NCBI RefSeq assembly: GCF_012933505.1
Contig: NZ_JABBNB010000039.1
Coordinates: 1 to 63,236 of the forward strand
Origin: Gordonia asplenii
GTDB taxonomy: Bacteria > Actinomycetota > Actinomycetes > Mycobacteriales > Mycobacteriaceae
Length of the DNA stretch: 63,236 bases
Direction of reading: 5' to 3'
Both the position numbers and the translations under genes were made by a program. A model generated the notes under the pieces. That model did not search any database, was not told the origin of the DNA, and saw only the letters and a list, made by a program, of their open reading frames with translations. Of the stretch, positions 18,014-27,051 are shown piece by piece. The first letter of the stretch is position 1. Each line of letters opens with the position of its first letter.

Positions 18014-18553
18014 ATGACTCTCACCCTCGACCCCGCCACCGTCGATCTGACCGCCCTCTCGGTCACCGACCTCATGGTCCTGTTCACTCAGCTCGACGCC
18101 CCGACCATCGCGGAGATGGACGGCGAATTCGACGCCACGCTGCTGCGCCAACCGAACATCGCGAGCACCGTCATCGGCGCGATCAAGGTTCGAAATCCGT
18201 TGTCGCCGTGGCGCGCTAAGGCATTCCGTCCGATCGACGACACGTCGGGACGCGGCTACAACACCTTTCGGCCGATCTTCTCCGACACCGACGTCCAACG
18301 CAGCCCGATGCTGACGTCGATCGCCCCGTCACGCTACGACGGGCGGCCCGCCTACCAGCTCGACTACACGCCGTTCGACGGCATCAACGGCCGCGTCAAC
18401 ATGGTCGACGAGATCCGCCGACTCCGTCCGGGCGTCTACCTCGGCATCGGCACCTGGGGCTTCACCGACGGCCAACGCCGTGTCCCGCTCCCCTTCCGGC
18501 TCGTCGGACCAGCCCGCCCGTACACCGCCGACCTCGGCACCCCACGCTCCTGA
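18014..18553 (+). CDS. Conserved protein of unknown function, GXWXG/DUF4334-like (paralogue 1)
   Basis: Protein of 179 residues without signal peptide or membrane segment. It is clearly paralogous to the product at 26488-27051. Shared blocks are DAPxxxEMxGEFDxTxLRQP, IKVRNPL/VKVRNPL, the SGRGYN stretch, DGRPAxQLDYxxFD and PGxYLGxG. The order of blocks, and a terminal part resembling a small-ligand-binding domain, suggest the GXWXG/DUF4334 type, but the match is by eye. A CAGGAG ribosome site precedes the ATG. It heads a plus-strand row with a hydrolase and an SDR. Function unknown. Confidence 0.75.
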   Translation: MTLTLDPATVDLTALSVTDLMVLFTQLDAPTIAEMDGEFDATLLRQPNIASTVIGAIKVRNPLSPWRAKAFRPIDDTSGRGYNTFRPIFSDTDVQRSPMLTSIAPSRYDGRPAYQLDYTPFDGINGRVNMVDEIRRLRPGVYLGIGTWGFTDGQRRVPLPFRLVGPARPYTADLGTPRS

Positions 18554-18609
18554 CCCACGCCCCCCAACAATCCACCACAACAACCCACCCAACAACCGAA
18601 GGCATCGAC

Positions 18610-19500
18610 ATGACTCGCACCGACATCACCTTTCCCTCCGGCGAGACCACTTGCGCCGCTTGGCATTACCAGCCTGAGAGCGCCGAAAACCCGGGCCCGA
18701 TCATCGTGATGGGCCACGGCCTCGGCGGCGTCCGGGAGGAACGGCTCGACGCATTCGCCGAGCGATTCGCCGCCGCCGGCTACGCCTGCCTGGTCTTCGA
18801 CTACCGCTACTTCGGCGCCAGCGGCGGCGAACCCCGCCAGCTGCTCGACGTCAAGAGCCAGCGCGAGGACTGGAAGGCCGCGGTGGCGTTCGCACGCACA
18901 CTTCCGACCGTCGACCCCGACCGCGTAGTCGTCTGGGGCACCTCGTTCGGCGGCGGCCACTCCATCGTCACCGCGGCTCAGGACAAGCGGATCGCCGCCG
19001 CAATCTCGCAGTGCCCCTTCACCGACGGCCTCGCGTCGGGCACCACGATGTCGCCGATCACCTCGGCGAAGGTCATGACGCGGGCCATCCGCGACGTCGT
19101 CGCCGCACGACTGGGCCGTGCGCCGGTCATGATCCCGACCTACGGCGCTCCGGGTTCCACCGCGCTGATGACCTCGCCCGACGCCGTGGCCGGCGTCGAA
19201 GCCCTGATGCCTCCCGGCGCGACGTACCCCAAGGGCGTCCCCGCGCGCATCGCACTGCAGATCCCGGTCAACTTCCCCGGCCGCGAAGCGAAGAACGTCA
19301 CCTGCCCGCTGCACGTGGCCGTCTGCGAGCGCGACACCGTCGCACCGCCCAAGCCGACGCAGCGGTATGCCGCGCAAGCTCCTCGCGGCGAGATAAAGCT
19401 CTACGACGCAGGGCATTTCGACATCTACGTCGGAGAGTGGTTCGAGCGCAACGTCACCGACCAGCTCGACTTCCTCGCCCGCCACGTCCCGGTCGCCTGA
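18610..19500 (+). CDS. Alpha/beta-hydrolase (dienelactone-hydrolase/YcjY-like)
   Basis: Serine hydrolase of 296 residues. The oxyanion region is MGHGLGGVREERL and the nucleophile motif GTSFGG (Ser112). The acid residue is probably in VCERDTVAPP and the histidine in YDAGHFDIY. The fold and motifs fit acetylxylan-esterase or dienelactone-hydrolase-like enzymes with a small lid. It sits 56 bases after paralogue 1 and 26 bases before an SDR, likely in one transcript. The substrate is unknown; an ester made by the oxidative cassette downstream is possible. Confidence 0.86.
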   Translation: MTRTDITFPSGETTCAAWHYQPESAENPGPIIVMGHGLGGVREERLDAFAERFAAAGYACLVFDYRYFGASGGEPRQLLDVKSQREDWKAAVAFARTLPTVDPDRVVVWGTSFGGGHSIVTAAQDKRIAAAISQCPFTDGLASGTTMSPITSAKVMTRAIRDVVAARLGRAPVMIPTYGAPGSTALMTSPDAVAGVEALMPPGATYPKGVPARIALQIPVNFPGREAKNVTCPLHVAVCERDTVAPPKPTQRYAAQAPRGEIKLYDAGHFDIYVGEWFERNVTDQLDFLARHVPVA

Positions 19501-19526
19501 CCTCACGAAACCCGAAGGGCACCACC

Positions 19527-20396
19527 ATGTCTCGCTACGACCTTGCCGGCCGAACCGTCGTCCTCACCGGATCCACCGGCGGCCTCGGGGCCGCGCTCGC
19601 CGCCGAATTGCGTTCGCGCGGAGCCAATCTGGCCCTGATCGACCTGCACACCGACGCCGTGGCGGCCCAGGCCGCATCGTTCGGCTCACCGGCGGTCGCG
19701 CGCGGCTGGACCGCCGACGTCCGCGACCTCGACAGCGTTCAGGTCGCGATCGACGACGCCGCAGCACACTTCGGACGCATCGACGTGGTGATCGCCAACG
19801 CCGGCGTCGGCTCGATGGCGTCGATCGAGACACTCGATCCCGACGTCTTCGACCGCGTCGTCGACATCAACCTCGGCGGAGTGTGGCGCACCTTCCGTGC
19901 GGCACTGCCGCACGTCAAGAAGCAGCGCGGCTACCTGCTCGCCATCTCGTCGATGGCGGCCTTCGTCCATTCGCCGCTCAACGGTCCGTATGTCGCGAGC
20001 AAGGCCGGGGTTTGGGCGCTCGCCGACGCGACCCGACTGGAACTGCGCCACCACGGCGTCGACGTCGGCAGCGCTCACCCGACCTTCTTCGAGACGCCGA
20101 TGATGGAGGACGTTCACGCCGACGCCGCCGGACAACGACTGTGGGGCGGCAACACGAGCGGCCTGTGGAAGATGATTCCGCTGGAGCAGGTCGTCGACGA
20201 CGTCGTCAACGGCATCGAGGCTCGGGCCGCGCTGATCGTCGCCCCCAAGAGCAACACCTTCCTCGCCCGCATTCCCGGTCTGCTGCGCCCCATCGTCGAC
20301 CGAATCGGATTCCGCGGCAACACGATTCCCGACGCCATCGCTCTGGCCAACAGCACCGGGTGGATCAGTCCACGACATGCGACGAGCGACGCGTAA
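19527..20396 (+). CDS. Short-chain dehydrogenase/reductase
   Basis: Classical SDR of 289 residues, NAD(P)-dependent. The cofactor motif TGSTGGLG is near the N-terminus. The structural motif NAG is in ANAGVGS, the catalytic serine in AISSMAAF, and the pair YxxxK in YVASKAG. The C-terminus is extended by about 40 residues. I start at ATG 19527 (MSRYDLAGRTVVLTG); the longer open frame upstream overlaps the hydrolase out of frame. It probably oxidises or reduces an alcohol/ketone intermediate of the same pathway. Confidence 0.9.
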   Translation: MSRYDLAGRTVVLTGSTGGLGAALAAELRSRGANLALIDLHTDAVAAQAASFGSPAVARGWTADVRDLDSVQVAIDDAAAHFGRIDVVIANAGVGSMASIETLDPDVFDRVVDINLGGVWRTFRAALPHVKKQRGYLLAISSMAAFVHSPLNGPYVASKAGVWALADATRLELRHHGVDVGSAHPTFFETPMMEDVHADAAGQRLWGGNTSGLWKMIPLEQVVDDVVNGIEARAALIVAPKSNTFLARIPGLLRPIVDRIGFRGNTIPDAIALANSTGWISPRHATSDA

Positions 20397-20450
20397 GTGC
20401 GTGGGACAATACGACCGACACCCGCACCGACGCATACCGAGGAGCCCGCA

Positions 20451-21053
20451 GTGCCCGCTGAGTCCCGACAGAGCCGCAAACGCGCGGCGACCCGGGAAGC
20501 GATCATCGACGCCGCCGAGGCTCTGCTGGAGACGGGGGGCCTCGACGCGGTGACCCTGCCCGCCGTGTCGGAGCGGGCCGACGTCGCGTTGCAGACCATC
20601 TACAACCGCGTCGGCACCCGCGACGCGGTGCTGCTGGCCGTCGCCGAGCGGGCGTTGTCAGCCAACCGTAAGTACATGGACGCCGCCTACGCGCGGCCGG
20701 GCACCGTCGAACAGCGAGTCTTGGCCGCTGCCATGGCTTATGCGCAGTTCGCCACCGAGCGCCCCAATCAGTTTCGGCTGCTGTCGGCTCCGCCCGATCT
20801 CCCCGAAGCACTTAATCGCATCGCCGACCTGACCGCCGAACAGAACGGCAAACTCGCCGACGTGCTGCGCGACGGAATCGCCGACGGCACGATCCGCGCC
20901 GACGTCGACCCGGACGTGACCGCAACCCTGCTCTGGGCCGCCGTCGACGGAATCCTCAACCTGACGTGGCGGGTCGACCGGCACCGGACCGACGGCAGCG
21001 AGTTGCTCGGGCTGTTCGGTGCGATCATCGGCGACGGGTTGAGGCCCCGGTAA
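20451..21053 (+). CDS. TetR-family transcriptional regulator
   Basis: TetR-type regulator of 200 residues with a helix-turn-helix at about 12-55 (AIIDAAEALLETGGLDAVTLPAVSE, DVALQTIYNRVG). I choose GTG at 20451, which follows GAGGAGCCCGCA, over a GTG at 20397 that abuts the SDR stop. It ends the plus-strand row and overlaps the 3' end of the convergent extended SDR by 29 bases. Control of the 18.0-20.4 kb row is plausible, but no palindrome is near its own start. Confidence 0.86.
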   Translation: MPAESRQSRKRAATREAIIDAAEALLETGGLDAVTLPAVSERADVALQTIYNRVGTRDAVLLAVAERALSANRKYMDAAYARPGTVEQRVLAAAMAYAQFATERPNQFRLLSAPPDLPEALNRIADLTAEQNGKLADVLRDGIADGTIRADVDPDVTATLLWAAVDGILNLTWRVDRHRTDGSELLGLFGAIIGDGLRPR

Positions 21054-22098
21054 GTCCGTCGTCGATCATCTGCTGGAAGTGTTCGGTGATGGTCTGCTCT
21101 ACCGGGCGGAAGTCGATGCCGAGGTCGCCTCGGGCGCGCGAGGTGTCGAACTTCACCGGCCACCCGACGCTGCGTTCGACGGTTCGGCGTGATTCTCCAC
21201 CGAGCGGTGCGACCAGTTTGACCAGCGCCTTCGGCACTTCGTTTCGGGGGAACGTCCATCGGGAACCGAATCCGCGGCGAAGTACGGCACCGATCTCGAG
21301 CAGACTGACGACTTCGGCCGTCGCGATGTATCGGCCGTGAGCCTTCGCAGTCGCACCCGCGGCGATGTGCGCGCGAGCGACGTCGCGCACGTCGACGATA
21401 CCCATCTTCAACGCCGGCGCGCCGAAAGCCAGTGAGCCGTCGGTGAAATGCCCCATTGTCGTCATGCTCCCCGAGACGCTGCTCGTGGTCAGCGCCGGCC
21501 CGAGGACGAGCGACGGATTGACGGTGACCAGGCCCCACCGATCCTGCGCGTCGTGGATCGTCCACGCCTCCCGCTCGGCCACCGTCTTCGAGTAGCTGTA
21601 CACCTGATGGGTCGGGGTGCTGGTCGTGTTCCAATCGGCATCGGTGAAGCGATCCCGGCCGGCCAGGTCGGCGGTGTCGCCGTACACCGCGGCAACGCTG
21701 CTGGTCAGCACGACGCGGGTCACCGATCCGGTGCGATTCACACTCGACAGCACATTGCGGGTGCCTTCCAGCGCCGGTCGCACGAGTTGCTCGTGCGCGT
21801 CGTCGAGTTTGCCGATGAGAAACGGGGACGCCGTGTGGATGACCAGCTGACATCCCGCCATCGCCTCGTCGAAGCTGCCCGCGTCGAGCAGGTCCGCGCG
21901 ATGCAGACTGAGCCGTCCCGGGTGTGCGCGGGAGAGTTCGTGAAGATGGTCGAGGCCGGTCGGCTTGTGCGGATCGCGCACGGTCGCACGCACGGTTCGT
22001 CCCTCTTCGAGGAGGTAGCGGACGATCCAACTCGCCACATAGCCGCTGCCGCCGGTGACGAGGACGGGCAGGTCGGGGTCGATCTCGGTCATGGTCAT
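21025..22098 (-). CDS. Extended SDR / NAD-dependent epimerase-type oxidoreductase
   Basis: Protein of 357 residues in the extended SDR family, closest in look to 3-beta-hydroxysteroid dehydrogenase or dihydroflavonol reductase types. The cofactor motif is VTGGSGYVASWIV, and the catalytic pair is in YSYSKTVAE (YxxxK). The start MTMTEID at 22098 lies 2 bases after the stop of the ferredoxin reductase, so the two are translationally linked. Together with the P450 it suggests oxidation of an alcohol formed by hydroxylation. Steroid or terpenoid substrates are possible but unproven. Confidence 0.87.
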   Translation of the reverse strand: MTMTEIDPDLPVLVTGGSGYVASWIVRYLLEEGRTVRATVRDPHKPTGLDHLHELSRAHPGRLSLHRADLLDAGSFDEAMAGCQLVIHTASPFLIGKLDDAHEQLVRPALEGTRNVLSSVNRTGSVTRVVLTSSVAAVYGDTADLAGRDRFTDADWNTTSTPTHQVYSYSKTVAEREAWTIHDAQDRWGLVTVNPSLVLGPALTTSSVSGSMTTMGHFTDGSLAFGAPALKMGIVDVRDVARAHIAAGATAKAHGRYIATAEVVSLLEIGAVLRRGFGSRWTFPRNEVPKALVKLVAPLGGESRRTVERSVGWPVKFDTSRARGDLGIDFRPVEQTITEHFQQMIDDGLTGASTRRR

Positions 22099-22100
22099 TC

Positions 22101-23684
22101 CTATCCGGCCTGCTCGGCCACAGTCAGTAGCTCGTCGAAGTCTGTCATCTTGACCCGCACCCGGCCGGCCGCCACACCAGCCGACCGCTCGGCCGCATCG
22201 ATCCGCCGCCATCCCTGCGCGTCGACGACGGTCGCGCCACGGCCACGCGCCAGCTCCGCGACGTCAAGGGTTGAGGCGGCAGTCAGTAATCCGGCAGCGG
22301 CGTCGTCGAGCAACGACCGCGCCGTCTCCTCGGCGCATCGCCGATTCGCGCCGATACCACCGCGCGATCCGCGTTTGATCCAACCCGCGACGTACCGGCC
22401 GCGAAGCCATTCGCCCGACGTCGGGTCGACGATCCTGCCGTCGCGATGCGGCACCGTACCGGTCGTGGTGTCGAACGGCACTCCGCCGATCGGTTGTCCG
22501 GCGTATCCGATCGCGCGGATGAGAAGCGACGACGCTATCGGGGTGCCGTCGGCGACGTCGAGCCCGGTGACGTGGTCGACGCCGAGAATCGCGGTGGGCG
22601 TCGTGCCGAACCGGAACACCAGTCGGCGTCCACCTCCCCTCGTCCGCGCGGACAGCGTCCGTAAGACGTCAATCTTGCTCTGCACCAACGCATCTCCGGC
22701 GGATCGCGGCAACGGCTCATCGACGATCACGTCCACGTCTCGCAGTCCTGCCAGCGCCGCGAGTTCGCCGACGGTGTACGCCGCGTCCGACGCCGCGCGC
22801 CGACCCAGCACCACTACTTCACGAATAGCACTCTCCCGCAATGCTTTCAGCGCGTCATCGGCGATATCGGTGAGTGCGAGGTCGTCAGGGTCGGTGAGGA
22901 GGACCCGCGCGATGTCGAGCGCGACGTTGCCGTTTCCGACGATGACGGCGCGCTCACCGGACAGGTCGAATCGATGGTCGGCAAAGTCGGGGTGTCCGTT
23001 GTACCAGCCGACGAAGTCGCTCGACGACACGCTGCCGGGCAGTTCTTCTCCGTTGAGTCCCAACGACTTCGGAGCAAACGCGCCGTGCGCGTAGACCACC
23101 GCGTGATAGCCCTCGGCCAGCTCTTCGGAGCTGACATGGGTCCCCACGTCGACGCCGAGCAGGTAGCGCACCCTCGGCGACGCGGCGATCGAATCGAGGA
23201 CCGCGCCGACCTTCTTGGTCGACTGGTGGTCGGGCGAGACGCCGGACCGGATCAGACCCAGCGGCGTCGGGAGCCGATCGATGACGTCGACTTCGATATT
23301 CGGTTGGGCGAGAAGCTCTTTCGCGGTGTACATACCGGCGGGCCCGGACCCGACGATCGCCACTCGAGTCGTGCTCGGCACCTGTGCACGCACCGCGGGC
23401 CGGAACGGGACGAGACCGCCGCGCACGTCGTGGTCGCGATAGTAGGCGGCGTTGATGTCGATGAAAGCCGCTGCGTCGGTGGGCAATTGAGCGGCGGGTA
23501 CGATCGCGTCGACCGGGCATTCGGATACGCAGGCGCCGCAATCGATACACGTCGCCGGGTCGACGTAGAGCATCTCGGCGGTGGCGAAGTCGGGTTCGTC
23601 GGGCGTCGGATGAATGCAGTTCACCGGGCAGGCCGCGACGCACCCCGCATCGTTGCAGCACGACGCCGTGATCACATGGCTCAT
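22101..23684 (-). CDS. Ferredoxin fused to ferredoxin-NADP reductase (FprB-like)
   Basis: Redox protein of 527 residues. The N-terminal 70 residues are a bacterial ferredoxin with CCNDAGCVAACPVNC and CIDCGACVSECPVDA. The remainder is an adrenodoxin-reductase-like FAD/NADP module with the motifs IVGSGPAGMYTAKEL and IVGNGNVALDIARVL. This is the architecture of mycobacterial FprB. Its ATG overlaps the P450 stop by four bases (ATGA), so it is very likely the dedicated electron supply for that P450. The longer frame upstream lies inside the P450 gene and is rejected. Confidence 0.92.
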   Translation of the reverse strand: MSHVITASCCNDAGCVAACPVNCIHPTPDEPDFATAEMLYVDPATCIDCGACVSECPVDAIVPAAQLPTDAAAFIDINAAYYRDHDVRGGLVPFRPAVRAQVPSTTRVAIVGSGPAGMYTAKELLAQPNIEVDVIDRLPTPLGLIRSGVSPDHQSTKKVGAVLDSIAASPRVRYLLGVDVGTHVSSEELAEGYHAVVYAHGAFAPKSLGLNGEELPGSVSSSDFVGWYNGHPDFADHRFDLSGERAVIVGNGNVALDIARVLLTDPDDLALTDIADDALKALRESAIREVVVLGRRAASDAAYTVGELAALAGLRDVDVIVDEPLPRSAGDALVQSKIDVLRTLSARTRGGGRRLVFRFGTTPTAILGVDHVTGLDVADGTPIASSLLIRAIGYAGQPIGGVPFDTTTGTVPHRDGRIVDPTSGEWLRGRYVAGWIKRGSRGGIGANRRCAEETARSLLDDAAAGLLTAASTLDVAELARGRGATVVDAQGWRRIDAAERSAGVAAGRVRVKMTDFDELLTVAEQAG

Positions 23685-25009
23685 GAGATCCGCGGCTCCA
23701 CTCGGATCCGTCCGCCCGCGCCGGGCGCGAAGGGCAGGCCGCGGAAGGCGACGCGTTCGTCGGGGGCGTCGGTCGGCAGCAGACGATACGTGCTCAGGAT
23801 GGTGCGCAGGATGACGGTCATCTCCATATTCGCGAAGGCCGCGCCGATGCAGCGCCGCAGTCCGCCGCCGAAGGGCGTCCACGCATAGGTGTCGGGCATG
23901 CGGCCCAGGAACCGGTCCGGGATGAACTCGTCGGGTCGCGGGAAGTTGCGCGGATCGTGGTGCGCCACCGAGGTTGCCGTGTAGATGTTCATCCCGTAGG
24001 GAATCACCCACTCGCCCAACGGCATTCGAGCGACCAGCACCCGGCGGGTGGTACCGTCGATGGTTGCGCGCGAGCGCATCACCTCGTGGATCGTAGCCTG
24101 CAGGTAGGCGGCCTCTCCGTCGTCGATCTCGGCGACGAGTCGCTCCAGCGGGTGCGGGTGCCGGCTCAACCGTTCGAACGCCCACGCCAGCGACGTCGCG
24201 GTGGTCTCGTGACCGGCGGCGAGCAGGGTGGTGAGTTGGTCGCCGATGTGGCGGTGCGTCACCGGGCTGCCGTCGTCGTAGGTGGACCGCAGCAGCAGGG
24301 ACAGGACGTCGGGACGGTTCTCGAAGTCGGGGTCCGCGTAGGCGCGCGCGATGAGCCGCTCGATGATGTCGTCGAACTGCCTGCGCATCGCGAGATGGCG
24401 CCGCCACGGACTGAGCGGCCAGTCCTTCTGCAGTGGCCGCACCGCGAACAGGAACGCGCCGAAGCGAATCCAGCGCGGCGCGAGGTCACGCAGTTCCTCG
24501 AACTCCGCACCTTCGGCGCCGAACATCGCCCGCAGGATGATGTTGAGCGTGATACTCATCGTCGACGGATGAACCGGAAACTCCTGTCTCACCGGCCATT
24601 TCGCGATCTCCTTGAGCGTCTCCTCTTCGACGATCGACTCGAACGCGCGCAGGCTGCGCCCATGAAACGGCGGAGTGAGCAGTTTGCGGTGTCGCTGATG
24701 CTCGGCGGTCTGCTTACCGAAGATCGAGCCTTCGCCGAACATCACGTCGAGGCTCGGCTCGACGCCGCCCGCGACGTCGGCGGGAATATGGAACAGTTCG
24801 TTGAACATCGCGGGCTCGGTGATCACGACCGAGGTGCCGAAGGTCGGTACGGTCATCGTGAACGTCGGGCCGTAGCGGTCAGCCAGCTCGGCGAGCATCC
24901 GCGGCCGGTCGGTGAGGAATCGCACGACATTTCGCGGCCGCAGCGGCGGTCCGGGTGGAAGTCGGACGGGACCGACGAGGACGGGGTCGGCTGGTCGGGT
25001 CGTGGTCAT
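23681..25009 (-). CDS. Cytochrome P450 monooxygenase
   Basis: Soluble bacterial P450 of 442 residues. The I-helix oxygen-activation motif AGHETT is at 265-270 and the K-helix ExxR pair is Glu309/Arg312. The haem-binding loop FGGGLRRCIG has the axial Cys387. The N-terminal proline-rich stretch PPGPPLRPR resembles mycobacterial CYP135/138-type proteins, which is only a rough placement. It is the first gene of a three-gene operon with its reductase and an extended SDR, and it diverges from a PucR-type regulator. Confidence 0.93.
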   Translation of the reverse strand: MTTTRPADPVLVGPVRLPPGPPLRPRNVVRFLTDRPRMLAELADRYGPTFTMTVPTFGTSVVITEPAMFNELFHIPADVAGGVEPSLDVMFGEGSIFGKQTAEHQRHRKLLTPPFHGRSLRAFESIVEEETLKEIAKWPVRQEFPVHPSTMSITLNIILRAMFGAEGAEFEELRDLAPRWIRFGAFLFAVRPLQKDWPLSPWRRHLAMRRQFDDIIERLIARAYADPDFENRPDVLSLLLRSTYDDGSPVTHRHIGDQLTTLLAAGHETTATSLAWAFERLSRHPHPLERLVAEIDDGEAAYLQATIHEVMRSRATIDGTTRRVLVARMPLGEWVIPYGMNIYTATSVAHHDPRNFPRPDEFIPDRFLGRMPDTYAWTPFGGGLRRCIGAAFANMEMTVILRTILSTYRLLPTDAPDERVAFRGLPFAPGAGGRIRVEPRIS

Positions 25010-25102
25010 GGATGCTCCCGCGAGTTCGATGTGCTGTGCTACCCATCGTCATGGACCACGGGTTGGCGTGGAATGTGCATGCTCACCAACATGGTCATCC
25101 TG

Positions 25103-25119
25103 TGGTGCAAATAGCACCA
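25103..25119. promoter_or_regulatory. Palindrome TGGTGCAAATAGCACCA, probable operator
   Basis: A perfect 6-base dyad TGGTGC/GCACCA around AAATA lies 19 bases before the PucR-type gene, within the 128-base gap to the divergent P450 gene. It is a good candidate for the PucR-type regulator acting on both promoters. Inferred from symmetry and position. Confidence 0.5.
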
Positions 25120-25137
25120 GAAGGCTAGTCTCTTCCG

Positions 25138-26370
25138 ATGGAACCACCCGAGTGCACACCGGCGGTGAAGGATCTGATCAGGCAAGCCGCACAGCAGGCG
25201 CTCGACGCGCCCCAGAGCTGGTTCGACGAGATCGACGAGGCCGCGTTCTCGGCGTCGGACATGGAGCGCATCGCCGACGACCCCGCGTTGCGCGCCTTCA
25301 CCGTGCGAAGTACTCACGCGTTGCTGCGGTATTGGGCGGCGGCGAACGTCGCTGATCCGGGCGCGTACGTGCCTCCGCTGGTCGACGACCTGACCAGCAC
25401 AGCGCAGTCGATGGTGTACCGCGGTCATACCGAAGCCAACGTCGACGCGTATCGGCTCGGGCAGAACGTGGCCTGGCGACGGTGGATGAAGATCGCTTTC
25501 GCGTTGACGTCGAATATCGACGACCTGCGCGACATGCTCGACGTCACCGCTCAGACGATCGGCACGTTCGTCGACGCGACCATCTCGGCGCTGACCGCCG
25601 AGATCGCCAGCGAACGCGACCGGATGACGCGGGGACGCGAGGCAGCCCGGCTCGACGCCGTGTCGGGGTTGATCGCGGGCGGCCGGGTCGACCGGGCGTC
25701 GGCCGAACTCATCCCCGGCTACCGGCTCGACCAGGTGCACACCGCGATCGTCGTCTGGACCACCGACCCCTCGCCCCGACTCTCCGAACTCGAGCGCACC
25801 GTCGACGACCTCGCGAAGCATCTCGGTGCGGCGGGCGTGGTCCGGATCGTCGCGAGTGCCGGCACGGTGTGGGGATGGTTGGGCGGCGTCACTCAGGACC
25901 GGCTGCGCGACGTCGGGCGCATCGTCGACGCGAGGACCGACTGGCAGATCGCCATCGGGTCGACCGGGCCGGGACTCGACGGATTCCGGACGTCGCACCT
26001 CGACGCGGTGCGTACCCAGCACATGATGGCGCGGCTGGACACCGACCATTCCGTCGGAACTTTCGCCGACGTCGAGGGGGTGTTATTGCTCGCGGCGTCG
26101 CCCGACCAGGCAAACCGGTTCGTCGCACATACGTTGGGGCCCTTGGAAACCGGGTACCCGGAGCTGCGGGAGGCGGTGCGGGCGTATCTCGCCGAACAGT
26201 GCAACGCCTCGAAGGCGGCCGATCGGCTGTTCACGCACCGCAACACGCTGTTGCGGCGGATCAAGCGCGCCGACGAGCTACTGCCGCGGACGGTTGCGGA
26301 CAACGCACTCAACATCGGGATGGCATTGGAGATCCGGCATTGGCGGGGCGCGACGTCGACGGCCGACTGA
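25138..26370 (+). CDS. PucR/CdaR-family transcriptional regulator
   Basis: Protein of 410 residues with the PucR-type architecture. A helical N-terminal sensor of about 160 residues is followed by a degenerate GGDEF-like middle domain. The C-terminal helix-turn-helix is at about 350-395 (YLAEQCNASKAADRLFTHRN, TLLRRIKRADELL). Regulators of this kind in actinobacteria often activate neighbouring oxidation genes. It diverges from the P450 operon and is 117 bases upstream of paralogue 2, so it may control both sides. The ligand is unknown. Confidence 0.87.
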   Translation: MEPPECTPAVKDLIRQAAQQALDAPQSWFDEIDEAAFSASDMERIADDPALRAFTVRSTHALLRYWAAANVADPGAYVPPLVDDLTSTAQSMVYRGHTEANVDAYRLGQNVAWRRWMKIAFALTSNIDDLRDMLDVTAQTIGTFVDATISALTAEIASERDRMTRGREAARLDAVSGLIAGGRVDRASAELIPGYRLDQVHTAIVVWTTDPSPRLSELERTVDDLAKHLGAAGVVRIVASAGTVWGWLGGVTQDRLRDVGRIVDARTDWQIAIGSTGPGLDGFRTSHLDAVRTQHMMARLDTDHSVGTFADVEGVLLLAASPDQANRFVAHTLGPLETGYPELREAVRAYLAEQCNASKAADRLFTHRNTLLRRIKRADELLPRTVADNALNIGMALEIRHWRGATSTAD

Positions 26371-26487
26371 GTGCATTGTGCACATCAGCTGACTGCTTCT
26401 GGTTGTCCTGCACCTGGAAGTGGCGGTTGCCCGATGTGAAAGTTGTGTGACACACCCGCACAGCTTCCCAGATCAGAGGACGTACAT

Positions 26488-27051
26488 ATGACGCAAACAG
26501 CCACGCGCGCAACCGATCTCACGTCGATGACGCATGCCGAGCTGGTCGACCTGTTCGCCACCCTCGACGCACCCGCACTCACGGAGATGATCGGCGAGTT
26601 CGACGGCACACCGCTGCGGCAGCCCGATCTGGTCCGCACCGCGATCGCCGCTGTCAAGGTCCGCAACCCGCTCCACCTGTGGAAGACCAAGGGATTCCGG
26701 CAGATCGACGAGCACTCAGGACGGGGTTACAACATTCATCGGTGGGCGATCACCGGTCGCCTGGACTACCGCGATCCGATGACCACGCGTATCGCAGCGT
26801 CGCATATCGACGGACGACCGGCCTTTCAACTCGACTACCGCACATTCGACACCGTCAACGGCGCGCTGAATCTCGTCGACGACGTCCGGCGCGTGTCGCC
26901 CGGCCTCTACCTCGGATTCGGAATGCTCGGCTTCACCGACCGGCAGCGCAGCGTGCTGCAACCGTTCATGCTGGAAGCGACGGGTCGGCCATACGTCGCC
27001 GACGTCGGCGCGCTGCGCAGCGAGCAACGCCACGGGGCGAAGGTGTCCTGA
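26488..27051 (+). CDS. Conserved protein of unknown function, GXWXG/DUF4334-like (paralogue 2)
   Basis: Protein of 187 residues, paralogous to the product at 18014-18553 over its whole length; by eye about half the aligned positions agree. It begins at ATG 26488 after AGAGGACG. An upstream in-frame ATG lacks a ribosome site. The two paralogues sit at the outer ends of the P450/SDR cassette. They may bind the same small hydrophobic ligand, but I do not recognise a catalytic motif. Function unknown. Confidence 0.75.
   Translation: MTQTATRATDLTSMTHAELVDLFATLDAPALTEMIGEFDGTPLRQPDLVRTAIAAVKVRNPLHLWKTKGFRQIDEHSGRGYNIHRWAITGRLDYRDPMTTRIAASHIDGRPAFQLDYRTFDTVNGALNLVDDVRRVSPGLYLGFGMLGFTDRQRSVLQPFMLEATGRPYVADVGALRSEQRHGAKVS

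Noticed and set aside
23684..24407. N-terminal extension of the ferredoxin reductase frame into the P450 gene
   Set aside because: The extension has no ferredoxin or reductase features and is antisense-like, low-complexity Arg-rich sequence; ATG 23684 fits FprB.
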